Translations under genes and position numbers: made by a program
In this document: one piece after another, positions 53,739 to 61,939 of the stretch
Numbering within the stretch: the first letter of the stretch is position 1
Layout: every line of letters starts with the position of its first letter
The notes under the pieces: model-generated
What the model saw: the letters and a program-made list of their open reading frames with translations, nothing else
Told to the model about the DNA's origin: nothing
Database searches by the model: none
Origin: Sulfurospirillum sp. UBA4058
GTDB taxonomy: Bacteria > Campylobacterota > Campylobacteria > Campylobacterales > Sulfurospirillaceae
Direction of reading: 5' to 3'
NCBI GenBank assembly: GCA_002382085.1
Contig: DFZK01000007.1
Coordinates: 1 to 64,000, forward strand
Length of the DNA stretch: 64,000 nt

Positions 53739-54713
53739 ATGTTTAAAAGATTTAGAAGACTCAGGATGAACGCGACGCTTCGTTCGTTGGTACGCGAAAC
53801 AAGCCTCAATACGGACGATTTTATTTACCCGCTGTTTGCACGAAGCGGCGAGGGCATTAAAAAAGAGATCGGTTCGATGCCGGGCGTTTATCAGATGAGC
53901 ATCGACGAAATCGTCAAAGAGTGCGGCACGTTACGGGCTTTGGGGCTCAATTCGATTATCTTATTCGGTATCCCCGATGTTAAAGACAGTATCGGAAGCG
54001 ACGCACTGTGTGATCACGGTATTATCGCCAGTGCGATTAAAGCGGTCAAAAAAGCCTATCCCGACATGTTCGTCGTGACCGATCTTTGTTTTTGTGAATT
54101 TACCGACCACGGACATTGCGGCATTTTAGACATGGAGCACGAGAGCGTCGACAATGACGCAACGCTGGAAATCTTAGCCAAACAAGCCCTCGTACATGCA
54201 CGCTCGGGTGCGGACATGATCGCACCCTCCGGCATGATGGACGGTATGATCGAAGCCTTGCGCGAAGCACTGGACAGTGAGGGTTTTATTAACCTGCCGA
54301 TTATGAGTTATTCGACCAAATTTGCGAGTGCGTACTATGGACCGTTTCGCGACGTCGCGGAGTCTGCTCCGAGCTTCGGCGATCGTAAAACCTACCAGAT
54401 GGATCCGGCAAATCGAAGAGAAGCCATCAACGAGTCGATCGAAGATGAAGCCCAAGGTGCGGATATTTTGATGGTCAAACCGGCGCTTGCCTACCTCGAC
54501 ATTATCCGCGACGTGCGCGAAGCGACTACGACGCCGCTTTGCGTCTATAACGTCAGCGGCGAATACGCGATGCTTAAAGCCGCCGGCCGTGCGGGCGTCA
54601 TCGATTACGAACGCGTGATGATGGAGACGATGATCGGCTTTAAGAGAGCGGGTGCGGACATCATCATCAGTTACCATGCCAAAGAAGTCGCAGAAGTATT
54701 AAGGAGAAAGTAA
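53739..54713 (+). CDS. hemB: Delta-aminolevulinic acid dehydratase
   Basis: Porphobilinogen synthase of haem synthesis, 324 residues. The metal-site block [16 protein letters not shown] and the Schiff-base Lys in [13 protein letters not shown] are present. It is followed after 1 nt by argF and then hemN, so haem and arginine genes share one transcript. AAGG precedes the ATG. Confidence 0.95.
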   Translation: MFKRFRRLRMNATLRSLVRETSLNTDDFIYPLFARSGEGIKKEIGSMPGVYQMSIDEIVKECGTLRALGLNSIILFGIPDVKDSIGSDALCDHGIIASAIKAVKKAYPDMFVVTDLCFCEFTDHGHCGILDMEHESVDNDATLEILAKQALVHARSGADMIAPSGMMDGMIEALREALDSEGFINLPIMSYSTKFASAYYGPFRDVAESAPSFGDRKTYQMDPANRREAINESIEDEAQGADILMVKPALAYLDIIRDVREATTTPLCVYNVSGEYAMLKAAGRAGVIDYERVMMETMIGFKRAGADIIISYHAKEVAEVLRRK

Positions 54714-54714
54714 T

Positions 54715-55641
54715 ATGCGCCATTTTTTAACACTGAAAGATTATAGCAAAGAAGAGATTTTGGAAATTATCGACCTTGCGATTAAGATTAAAAAGCAAGC
54801 GAAAAAGGGAAAATTTAAGCCTTACCTTGAAAATCAAACGCTCGGTATGATTTTTGAAAAGAGCAGTACGCGAACGCGCGTGAGCTTTGAAGTCGGCATT
54901 CATCAGCTTGGCGGTAAAGGGCTTTTTCTCTCTTCCAACGACTTACAGCTTGGACGCGGCGAGCCGATGAAAGATACCGCGCGCGTCATTAGCCGAATGG
55001 TCGATATGGTGATGATCCGAACGTTTGCGCAAAGTACTTTAGAAGAGTTTGCGGCATTCTCCAAAGTACCCGTCATTAGCGGTCTGAGCGACAGTTACCA
55101 TCCGGTGCAGTTGATGGCGGATTTTATGACGATGGTAGAGTACGGTCACGATAAACATCCCATCGTCGCGTATGTGGGCGATGGCAACAATATGACCCAT
55201 TCATGGCTCATGATGGCGTCAAAGCTCGGCTTTGAACTTCGCGTCGCAACCCCCAAAGGGTACGAAGTCGATGCGACTATTTTAGCCGATGCGCTTGCCT
55301 TTGCCAAAGAGAGCGGTGCGGTGATCACCATCGGCAACGACCCTAAAGAGGCGATCCAAGGTGCTACGGTTGTCACGACCGATACGTGGGTTTCGATGGG
55401 ACAAGAGGCAGAAAAAGCGGCGCGTATTGCGGCATTTCAAGGTTATATGGTCGATGATGCGATGATGAGCTTAGCGGCAAAAGACGCGATGTTTTTACAC
55501 TGCTTACCGGCGTATCGCGGATACGAAGTGAGCGAAGAGGTTTTCGAAGCGCATGCGGATGAGATTTTTGACGAGGCGGAAAATCGCCTTCACGCCCAAA
55601 AAGCGGTCATGGTGTGGCTGGATAGGCACAGAAACGACTGA
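54715..55641 (+). CDS. argF: Ornithine carbamoyltransferase
   Basis: Arginine synthesis enzyme, 308 residues. The carbamoyl-phosphate site [10 protein letters not shown], the ornithine/structural block [13 protein letters not shown] and [14 protein letters not shown] are intact. It lies between hemB and the DUF2603 gene; the stop TGA overlaps a possible ATG of that gene. Confidence 0.95.
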   Translation: MRHFLTLKDYSKEEILEIIDLAIKIKKQAKKGKFKPYLENQTLGMIFEKSSTRTRVSFEVGIHQLGGKGLFLSSNDLQLGRGEPMKDTARVISRMVDMVMIRTFAQSTLEEFAAFSKVPVISGLSDSYHPVQLMADFMTMVEYGHDKHPIVAYVGDGNNMTHSWLMMASKLGFELRVATPKGYEVDATILADALAFAKESGAVITIGNDPKEAIQGATVVTTDTWVSMGQEAEKAARIAAFQGYMVDDAMMSLAAKDAMFLHCLPAYRGYEVSEEVFEAHADEIFDEAENRLHAQKAVMVWLDRHRND

Positions 55642-55670
55642 TGGAATTTAACAGACGAAAAGAGTTTAAG

Positions 55671-56129
55671 ATGATAGAAAAAATTTCTAAAAATTTAAGC
55701 CCGACCAAACAAAAAGAACAGACGGTCTTGGAAATCCTTCCAAGCGAAGAGAGCGAGACGAAAGTATTGCGCCTGAAAAGCGGTTCATGGGATAACACGA
55801 AAGAGCCGTGGTTGGTTTACGACGAGCACGATAAACTTCACGCGCTTCTCTCTATCGAGACGCTGAGCAAAATGATAGAGCATTTTAAAGAAGCCGAACA
55901 AGAAGCCCTCTTCTTGAAGCTTGAAAAAAGCATTTTAAAGCATTTGCCTTTGGACTTTCACGACGTTTTAAGCGTAGCGATGGACGAGATCAATCGAAGC
56001 AAAAAGAAAAATATCGATTTTGACGTCTTAATCGCGAAGATCAAAAAAGAGCACCCCAATCTCTTTTTGGATTTGAAAGACCTCTATTTGCCGGAAGGCT
56101 CGAGTATTATCAGCGCGACGACGCGCTAA
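55671..56129 (+). CDS. DUF2603 protein
   Basis: Conserved Campylobacterota protein of about 152 residues, cytoplasmic, with LRLKSGSWDNTKEPWLVYDE and FLKLEKSILKHLPLDFHDV. Function unknown. I start at ATG 55671, which has AAAGAG about 6 nt upstream; the in-frame ATG at 55641, overlapping the argF stop, would add ten residues. Its fixed place between argF and hemN suggests a housekeeping role, but this is inference. Confidence 0.8.
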   Translation: MIEKISKNLSPTKQKEQTVLEILPSEESETKVLRLKSGSWDNTKEPWLVYDEHDKLHALLSIETLSKMIEHFKEAEQEALFLKLEKSILKHLPLDFHDVLSVAMDEINRSKKKNIDFDVLIAKIKKEHPNLFLDLKDLYLPEGSSIISATTR

Positions 56130-56137
56130 GGACGATT

Positions 56138-57511
56138 ATGATTGATTTTGAAAAATTTGCCAAGTACTCCAAAGCGGGGCCTAGATACACGAGTTATCCG
56201 ACCGCTCCGGAGTTTCATGAGAGCTTTACATGTAAAAGTTATGAAGAGGTTTTGGCAACGCAAGATAAAAACCGAAAGCTCTCCCTTTACTTTCACCTTC
56301 CGTTTTGCCGAAGTGCCTGTTATTTTTGCGGCTGTAACGTTGTTTACACGAGTAAAGAGGATAAAAAAGAGCGTTACATCGACTATTTAGAACGTGAGTT
56401 GGAACTGCTTTCCAAACACCTCGACACGTCGCGCGAAGTGATTCAGATGCACTTTGGCGGGGGAACGCCGACGTTTTTCAATAAAGAACAGTTAGAACGC
56501 ATCATCGGCGCGATTAAACGACACTTCAAAAATTTTGCGAAAGATGCCGAGATTAGCTGTGAGATCGACCCGCGCTTTTTAACGAAAGAGCAACTCGACG
56601 TTTTGACATGTAACGGGTTTAATCGCATCAGTTACGGGGTTCAAGACTTTAACGACGAAGTGCAAAAAGCCATCCACCGCATTCAGCCCTACGACGTGAC
56701 GCAAAATGCCGTGAAAATGGCAAAAGAGGCGGGTATTAAGTCGATTAATATGGACTTGATCTACGGGCTTCCGTATCAAACGTTTGAGAGTTTTCAAGAG
56801 ACGCTTCGTTTAGCGGTCTCTTTAGATCCGACCCGCTTAGCCGTTTTTAACTACGCCCACGTGCCGTGGATGAAAAAATCGATGCGTAAGATCGACGAAA
56901 CCACGCTTCCTCACCCTAGCGTCAAGCTTGCCATTATGCGCTACACGATTGATTATTTAGAGTCTAACGGCTATAAAATGATCGGTATGGATCACTTTGC
57001 CAAGCCCGATGATGAGCTTTTTTTAGCCATCGAAAAAGGCGAATTGCACCGTAATTTCCAAGGCTATACGACCAAAGGCGGGGCGGATTTGATCGGTATC
57101 GGACTGACCAGCATCGGCGAGGGCGTACGTCATTATGTGCAAAACTTCAAAGAGATGGACGCGTATGAAAAAGCGATCGATGCGGGAAAACTACCCGTGC
57201 ATCGTGGGCTCATCTTAAACGACGACGATGTGCTACGAAAAGCGGTCATTATGGAGATGATGAGCAACTTTAAGCTTAATATTGCGGGTATCGAAGCGCA
57301 GTTTGGCATCGACTTTTTTGACTATTTTGCCGACGCTATAGCAGCCCTTGCACCGTTTGTCGAAGAAGACTTGGTCGTTATTGACGCAAAGGCTAAAAAA
57401 ATTCTCGTCAATACTACGGGAACGTTGCTGATTCGTAATATCGTGATGCCCTTTGACGCATACCTTAAAAAAATTCCTGAAGAGCTACGACGCTTCAGCA
57501 AAACGGTGTAA
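56138..57511 (+). CDS. hemN: Oxygen-independent coproporphyrinogen III dehydrogenase
   Basis: Radical-SAM enzyme of haem synthesis, 457 residues. The cluster Cys are C57, C61 and C64 in FCRSACYFCGC, followed by HFGGGTPTF and GVQDFNDEVQKAIHR. Length and the C-terminal HemN region support true HemN, not a HemW-type haem chaperone. An exact palindrome (56226-56235) encodes Thr-Cys-Lys at residues 31-33, and a near copy lies at 56604-56613. It precedes an Fe-S oxidoreductase by 2 nt. Confidence 0.94.
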   Translation: MIDFEKFAKYSKAGPRYTSYPTAPEFHESFTCKSYEEVLATQDKNRKLSLYFHLPFCRSACYFCGCNVVYTSKEDKKERYIDYLERELELLSKHLDTSREVIQMHFGGGTPTFFNKEQLERIIGAIKRHFKNFAKDAEISCEIDPRFLTKEQLDVLTCNGFNRISYGVQDFNDEVQKAIHRIQPYDVTQNAVKMAKEAGIKSINMDLIYGLPYQTFESFQETLRLAVSLDPTRLAVFNYAHVPWMKKSMRKIDETTLPHPSVKLAIMRYTIDYLESNGYKMIGMDHFAKPDDELFLAIEKGELHRNFQGYTTKGGADLIGIGLTSIGEGVRHYVQNFKEMDAYEKAIDAGKLPVHRGLILNDDDVLRKAVIMEMMSNFKLNIAGIEAQFGIDFFDYFADAIAALAPFVEEDLVVIDAKAKKILVNTTGTLLIRNIVMPFDAYLKKIPEELRRFSKTV

Positions 57512-57513
57512 AC

Positions 57514-58776
57514 ATGTTTCCCTATACCCTAACCTCAGATGCCTGCGTCAAATGCGGCAAGTGTATTCCGGTCTGTACGATTCACGAAGTGAACCGTGAC
57601 GAAGTGACGAGTCCTAGAGGCTTTTTAGACCTTTTGGGTGCGTACCAAAAAGGCGAATTGGAGCTGGATAAAAACGCCAAAAAGATTTTTGAAAGTTGTT
57701 TTTTGTGCACCAATTGCGTGAGCGTTTGCCCCAATTCTTTGCCGGTCGACGGGCTCATCGAGCAAGCGCGTAACGACATTCGTAAAAAATTCGGGCTTGC
57801 ATGGTATAAAAAACTTGCCTTCTTTTTGCTTCGCAACCGTAACATTATGGATGTCTTAGCACGTTTCGGATACATGTTCCAAACCTGCGGTTTCAAAATG
57901 GTAGAGAAACAAAGCTCCATGTACCTGCGCAATTTTCCGATCATTAAAATGGACAGATTGTTTCCGAGCTTGAAGAAAAAAACGTTTTTGAACTCGCATC
58001 CGGACGTCATTCATAACGGCGGCAAAGGGAAAGTCGGCATTTTCATCGGCTGTTTGGCAAACTACATGTACACCGACATCGGCAAAGCATTGTTGGAAAT
58101 CTTAAAAGTTTTGGAGATCGACGCGTATCTGATCAAACAACAAAAATGCTGTGGCGCACCGCAATACTTCACGGGCGATTTTGAGAGCGTGGATTATCTC
58201 GCGAAGTTTAACATCGAATACATCGAAGGCTTTAAAGACGAGCTAGACGCCATCATCATTCCCGAAGCGACCTGTAGCGCGATGATCAAAGCGGACTACG
58301 TCCACTTTTTTCATGACCAACCTGAATGGCAATCACGTGCCAAAGCGATCGCCCCACACATTTTTATGGCAACGGAATACTTGGAGAAAAAAACAAACTT
58401 AGCGCAAATCTTGGCAACCAAAGCCAAACAAAGTGACGCCGTCACCTACCACGATCCATGCCACGCACGCAAAATGCAAGGCGTTTGGAAAGAGCCGCGA
58501 AACCTTATCTCCCAAAACTACGTCATCAAAGAGATGAGCGACCCGAACCGCTGTTGCGGTTTCGGAGGGGTTACGATGCAAACGGGTAACTACCGCTTCG
58601 CCAAAGCCGCAGGACTTCCCAAAGCGGCAATGATCAAAGCAACGGGCGCTGAGTACGTCAGTGCTGAGTGTAGTGCGTGCCGTATGCAACTCAGCGATGC
58701 GATGCACGGACAAAAAGTCGATGTTGTGTTTAAAAACCCGATAGAATTGATTGCTAAGGCGCTTCGAGAAGAATAA
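57514..58776 (+). CDS. Fe-S oxidoreductase with CCG domains (GlcF/LutA-like)
   Basis: A 420-residue protein. Two ferredoxin-type clusters (CVKCGKCIPVC and CFLCTNCVSVC with CPN) are followed by two CCG domains (KQQKCCGAPQ and NRCCGFGGV). This layout is that of glycolate/lactate oxidase Fe-S subunits and heterodisulfide reductase-like electron carriers; no flavoprotein partner is nearby. It follows hemN directly, as in Campylobacter, so it may serve haem synthesis or general electron transfer. The exact partner is unknown. Confidence 0.85.
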   Translation: MFPYTLTSDACVKCGKCIPVCTIHEVNRDEVTSPRGFLDLLGAYQKGELELDKNAKKIFESCFLCTNCVSVCPNSLPVDGLIEQARNDIRKKFGLAWYKKLAFFLLRNRNIMDVLARFGYMFQTCGFKMVEKQSSMYLRNFPIIKMDRLFPSLKKKTFLNSHPDVIHNGGKGKVGIFIGCLANYMYTDIGKALLEILKVLEIDAYLIKQQKCCGAPQYFTGDFESVDYLAKFNIEYIEGFKDELDAIIIPEATCSAMIKADYVHFFHDQPEWQSRAKAIAPHIFMATEYLEKKTNLAQILATKAKQSDAVTYHDPCHARKMQGVWKEPRNLISQNYVIKEMSDPNRCCGFGGVTMQTGNYRFAKAAGLPKAAMIKATGAEYVSAECSACRMQLSDAMHGQKVDVVFKNPIELIAKALREE

Positions 58777-58784
58777 ATTAAACG

Positions 58785-58818
58785 TTTACATGTAAGGCTG
58801 AAAAGCTTTACATGTAAA
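58785..58818. terminator. GAAA-loop bidirectional terminator made of two palindromes
   Basis: TTTACATGTAAGGCT (58785-58799) pairs with 58804-58818 over 15 bp (one G-U) around a GAAA tetraloop. Both arms contain exact TTACATGTAA copies (58786-58795 and 58808-58817). It closes the hemB operon and, on the other strand, contains the stop codon of the macro-domain gene. Confidence 0.85.
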
Positions 58819-59368
58819 ATTGCTTTATCTTTTTGATCATAAATCTCAAATAGTCTTTCATCTCATAAATGTAAATAATTACCTCCAGATTTTTAATTTT
58901 GCTTTGTTTAAAATATTGTTTGATGAGTAAGTAAACTTTTTCTTGTTTCAATCCACCTGTTCCACAACCCAATAAAGGAATCACTAATTTAGGTTTGTTA
59001 ATGTGATTCTCTTGAATAATTTGTTGTATTAATAAAGTGATATTTTCTAGAATTTGTTTTACGTGATGATACGATGGGAAAGGTATTGTGGCGTCGTCTG
59101 AATAGTTCATAACAATGGCATGCAAAGCATAATTAAAATTGGTAGCGCATCCAGCATTGCTGACAATAACATCTCCTTGATGAATCGAAGCAAATTTATC
59201 TTTGAGTTTGTAAAGTTCTTGTTGAAAGTAACTCCCTCCACAATGTTGCCGAAAAGCTTTGGATACGCCACTTCCTAAAATAAGTTGTGTGTTTGAAGCA
59301 TTAACAATAAATGTAGCTTTTTCTTTGACAATATTTCCATATTTTAATTTAATTATCGTGTTTGCCAT
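58808..59368 (-). CDS. Macro-domain protein
   Basis: ADP-ribose-binding fold, 186 residues. The opening ATFIVNASNTQLILGSGVSKAF, the GDVIVSNAG strand and the LIPLLGCGTGGL-like loop (VIPLLGCGTGGL) match macro domains that bind or hydrolyse ADP-ribose. The gene is much more AT-rich than the core genes. It overlaps the upstream partner by 16 nt. Its C-terminus Phe-Tyr-Met-stop is encoded by a TTACATGTAA palindrome. A DarG-like antitoxin role is possible, but no DarT homologue is recognised. Confidence 0.8.
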   Translation of the reverse strand: MANTIIKLKYGNIVKEKATFIVNASNTQLILGSGVSKAFRQHCGGSYFQQELYKLKDKFASIHQGDVIVSNAGCATNFNYALHAIVMNYSDDATIPFPSYHHVKQILENITLLIQQIIQENHINKPKLVIPLLGCGTGGLKQEKVYLLIKQYFKQSKIKNLEVIIYIYEMKDYLRFMIKKIKQFYM

Positions 59369-59904
59369 AAAATAAAATCAATCATTTTGGTTTTAGATAT
59401 TTTTACATTAGGATAATAGGCGCAAAAAGTTTTAAATAAGTATTGTGCATCGTCAGTTGCGCAAAAGTCATTAAATTGTTTTACAAGTTTGTTATAAACA
59501 ACAATAGTTTTTTCAAGTCTATTTTTTTCATAAGTTTTTGGTAAAGAAAGATTTGTATTTTCTAAAACAAATTTATCCAAAATGGGGAAATCAGGTTGAA
59601 TAGTTGCAAGTAATTTACTCGTAAACGAAGCTTCGATTCGATGAGAAAAATCATAAATATTGTTCAAAATATTTTCAAAAAATATTGATGAAGATTTACT
59701 GCGTTCAAATAAATTATAGTATTCGTTTCTCCATAATTCATTTCTTCTGACACGATAAAAGGCATTAAACTTAGTCTGAAAAATTATATCTTTAGAAATA
59801 TTATGCGTTTTGTAATAATTTTGAAGCCAACAATATTGACTTAAACCTTTTTCAATTTTAGGTAAAGCATTTTGTATTTGTGTTTGAGTAATATTTATTT
59901 TCAT
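59353..59904 (-). CDS. Unrecognised protein paired with the macro domain
   Basis: A 183-residue, mostly helical, basic protein with no signal or membrane segment. Noticeable stretches are FYRVRRNELWRNEYYNLFE, IQPDFPILDKFVLEN and KMIDFILWQTR; the PDFPILDKFV part loosely recalls helix-hairpin-helix glycosylase-like folds. I do not recognise the family. It is AT-rich, the first gene of a two-gene operon, and overlaps the macro gene by 16 nt, which suggests joint function such as a toxin or DNA-modifying enzyme with a macro-domain counterpart. Confidence 0.65.
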   Translation of the reverse strand: MKINITQTQIQNALPKIEKGLSQYCWLQNYYKTHNISKDIIFQTKFNAFYRVRRNELWRNEYYNLFERSKSSSIFFENILNNIYDFSHRIEASFTSKLLATIQPDFPILDKFVLENTNLSLPKTYEKNRLEKTIVVYNKLVKQFNDFCATDDAQYLFKTFCAYYPNVKISKTKMIDFILWQTR

Positions 59905-59966
59905 TGATTATCCAAATTTGTTTCATTGAATATTATAACTATAAAATAGAGGAAATAATCCCTCAT

Positions 59967-59995
59967 TTGACAAAACCCCCTCCTCTAAGTATAAT
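59967..59995 (+). promoter_or_regulatory. Consensus sigma-70 promoter for the RelB/RelE operon
   Basis: TTGACA (59967-59972) and TATAAT (59990-59995) are separated by exactly 17 bp, a full consensus and rare in this phylum, whose promoters usually lack a -35. It lies 36 nt before the antitoxin ATG. Confidence 0.8.
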
Positions 59996-60030
59996 AAAAA
60001 CCAAATTAAGTACTAAAAAAGGTATCTATT

Positions 60031-60282
60031 ATGCAACCTATTTTATCCAACTACACAGCAAGCATCACAGAACTTAAAAAATCGCCCACTCAGATTCTTG
60101 AAAATGCAGGTGATGAGGTTGTTGCCATACTCAATCACAATGTGGCAAGTGCTTATCTTGTTCCATCTAAAACGTATGAAAAACTCATGGCGATGCTGGA
60201 TGATTATATGCTCTCAAAAGAAGTCACAAGCAGACAAAGCGAAGCATATACGCCCATCAAAGGGACACTTGATGAGCTATGA
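60031..60282 (+). CDS. RelB/StbD (Phd/YefM-type) antitoxin
   Basis: An 83-residue antitoxin. TASITELKKSPTQILENAGDEVVAILNHNVASAYLVP (in parts TASITELKKSPTQIL and AILNHNVASAYLV) is the Phd/YefM-type DNA-binding half, and the C-terminal MLDDYMLSKE region should bind the toxin. It overlaps the toxin start by 11 nt and has its own consensus promoter, probably autoregulated. Confidence 0.87.
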   Translation: MQPILSNYTASITELKKSPTQILENAGDEVVAILNHNVASAYLVPSKTYEKLMAMLDDYMLSKEVTSRQSEAYTPIKGTLDEL

Positions 60283-60550
60283 ATTAGCATTTCACCCGCA
60301 AGCACTGAAAGAGTGGAAAAATCTGGGTGAGACCATCAAAGAGCAGTTTAAAAAGAAGCTCAAAGAGAGACTGGAAAATCCAAGGGTTCCCAAAGACAAA
60401 CTGGTTGGGTTTGATGCGGTCTATAAAATTAAACTCAAAACAGCAGGATACAGATTAGCCTATGAAGTGATTGACGAAAGAGTGGTTATCATTGTTCTAG
60501 TAGTGGGAAAACGCGAAAACAATAAAGTTTACGATGTTCTTCATTCATGA
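60272..60550 (+). CDS. RelE-family toxin
   Basis: A 92-residue type II toxin, probably a ribosome-dependent mRNA interferase. It starts ATG 60272 (MSYELAFHPQALKEWKNL) inside the antitoxin's last codons; longer upstream starts in this frame encode only antisense-like residues of the antitoxin gene. Typical blocks are KLKERLENPRVP, YKIKLKTAGYRLAYEV and VGKRENNKVY. Arg and Tyr residues of the RelE/ParE-like active site are present. Confidence 0.87.
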   Translation: MSYELAFHPQALKEWKNLGETIKEQFKKKLKERLENPRVPKDKLVGFDAVYKIKLKTAGYRLAYEVIDERVVIIVLVVGKRENNKVYDVLHS

Positions 60551-60600
60551 TTTGGCATGAATTAACCAAGAAATTTACATTCCTAAAGTGTAAATACTCT

Positions 60601-60610
60601 TTACATGTAA
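60601..60610. repeat. TTACATGTAA palindrome after relE
   Basis: Exact copy 50 nt after the toxin stop and 18 nt before the AraC start. A small inverted repeat TTTACA/TGTAAA lies just upstream (about 60575-60595). It marks the right edge of the AT-rich accessory block. Confidence 0.9.
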
Positions 60611-60628
60611 ACACAAAAGGTCATTGAT

Positions 60629-61375
60629 TTGCAGTTTTTGGAGACTCAAAAATACAAACCTTCTTTAGCACTCCATCGTCTAATCGATGCCTATTGGAGC
60701 ATTAAAAATATTTCGTCCAAGAATATCTTAATGCCCATTGTTCCTGATGGATGTATGGATATTATCTACAACAATACGCAGTTGATGCTTGTCGGAGCGA
60801 TGAGCGAGAGCAAAAGCATTACGATAAAAGTGGGTGATTATTCGTTTGGAATTCGTTTTCGCCCCTCTGTTTTGCCTCAACTGTTAAACATCGAAGCCCA
60901 TACTTTTATCAATCGGGTCGTACCTTTAGCGGAGGTGTCTCCATCGTTACGCAATCAGCTTGATAGTTACGGGTCGGATGAGGCTCAAAAAGTCATTCTC
61001 CTTGATGCTCTTTTTCAATCTTTATGCGAAAAAACGACATTCAATCAAACAATCCTAGACCTCATTGATTACATCACTTTACATCAAGGCGTTAGAACGA
61101 TGCACGATTTAGAAAATTACGCCAAGCTTAGTAGCAGGCAGATTGAACGACTTTTCAAGCATTTCGTAGGGTATACTCCGAAAAAATTTTGTAATATTCT
61201 ACGGTTTTTTACGGTTTTTAAAGAGGTAATCAAACAAGACATTCCAAATTTTTCTGCTACAGCATATGACTTTGGCTATTGTGACCAATCTCACTTCAAT
61301 AAAGAGTTCAAAAAATTCTCACAGTTTTTCCCCACGCATGAGATTATGTCGGTTTTTTACAAGACAAAAGCATAG
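60629..61375 (+). CDS. AraC-family transcriptional regulator
   Basis: A 248-residue regulator. The N-terminal domain (IVPDGCMDIIYNN, FGIRFRPSVLPQLLN) is of the type found in AraC proteins with an unassigned ligand pocket. The C-terminal pair of helix-turn-helices is clear (ARLSSRQIERLFKHFVGYTPKKF-like, here YAKLSSRQIERLFKHFVG; then AYDFGYCDQSHFNKEFKKF). The TTG start has AAAGG about 9 nt upstream. It probably controls the membrane protein 38 nt downstream. Confidence 0.85.
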   Translation: MQFLETQKYKPSLALHRLIDAYWSIKNISSKNILMPIVPDGCMDIIYNNTQLMLVGAMSESKSITIKVGDYSFGIRFRPSVLPQLLNIEAHTFINRVVPLAEVSPSLRNQLDSYGSDEAQKVILLDALFQSLCEKTTFNQTILDLIDYITLHQGVRTMHDLENYAKLSSRQIERLFKHFVGYTPKKFCNILRFFTVFKEVIKQDIPNFSATAYDFGYCDQSHFNKEFKKFSQFFPTHEIMSVFYKTKA

Positions 61376-61413
61376 TTTCACTCTACAATACGGTAAAAAT
61401 TAAGGAACATACG

Positions 61414-61830
61414 ATGAATGTCAAACTTTTGTTAGCAGGTCTTTTGGCGCTTGTGACGACGCTCATTCACGTCATTGCAGGCGGGCAAGACGTTGTATCG
61501 GTTTTACTTAAGACGCCCATGGATGAAGAGGCGAAGCTGGTTTTGTATGCCGTATGGCATATGGCTTCGGTCACAATGGGCTTTTCATCGTTGATTTTAC
61601 TGCAGAGCTCTTTTTCACGGAATCGGCAACAATGGCTTGTATCGGTTCGATGCATTGCTTTTTTATGGTGCTCTTTCGGTCTTGTTTTTTTAGTTGTCAT
61701 AGCGATGCAACCATCAAGCGGCTGGTGGTTTAAATTACCGCAGTGGTTACTGCTTTTACCTGTTGGAGTGCTTGGATTTTGGGGAAGTTCGCGAGATGTC
61801 GTGAAAAACGAAAAAGAGCCTTTGCGTTAA
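61414..61830 (+). CDS. Small four-helix membrane protein
   Basis: A 138-residue protein with about four hydrophobic helices (LLLAGLLALVTTLIHVIAGG, VWHMASVTMGFSSLILL, IAFLWCSFGLVFLVVIAM, WLLLLPVGVLGFWG). No family recognised. AAGGAACAT precedes the ATG. It lies directly downstream of the AraC gene and may be its target. A palindrome copy follows 7 nt after the stop. Confidence 0.7.
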   Translation: MNVKLLLAGLLALVTTLIHVIAGGQDVVSVLLKTPMDEEAKLVLYAVWHMASVTMGFSSLILLQSSFSRNRQQWLVSVRCIAFLWCSFGLVFLVVIAMQPSSGWWFKLPQWLLLLPVGVLGFWGSSRDVVKNEKEPLR

Positions 61831-61837
61831 AATATCT

Positions 61838-61847
61838 TTACATGTAA
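61838..61847. repeat. TTACATGTAA palindrome after the membrane protein gene
   Basis: Exact copy in context TCTTTACATGTAAGC, 7 nt after the stop and about 90 nt before the next start. Confidence 0.9.
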
Positions 61848-61908
61848 GCAAAAAAGAGACACGAAGTTCTTGTCATAACGCATTTGTAGAAAATTTTTAG
61901 TACACTAA

Positions 61909-61934
61909 GCCCTGTAAGACTCTCTTTACAGGGC
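61909..61934 (+). promoter_or_regulatory. Hairpin covering the ribosome-site position
   Basis: GCCCTGTAA (61909-61917) pairs perfectly with TTACAGGGC (61926-61934), ending 5 nt before the ATG at 61940. No Shine-Dalgarno sequence is visible; the gap is GCGCC. The structure would control initiation, or it is a terminator of an upstream transcript left close to the gene. Confidence 0.45.
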
Positions 61935-61939
61935 GCGCC

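Noticed and set aside
60098..60274. Longer 150-residue version of the RelE toxin
   Set aside because: The extra N-terminal residues come from reading the antitoxin gene out of frame and do not resemble RelE; ATG 60272 fits the family.
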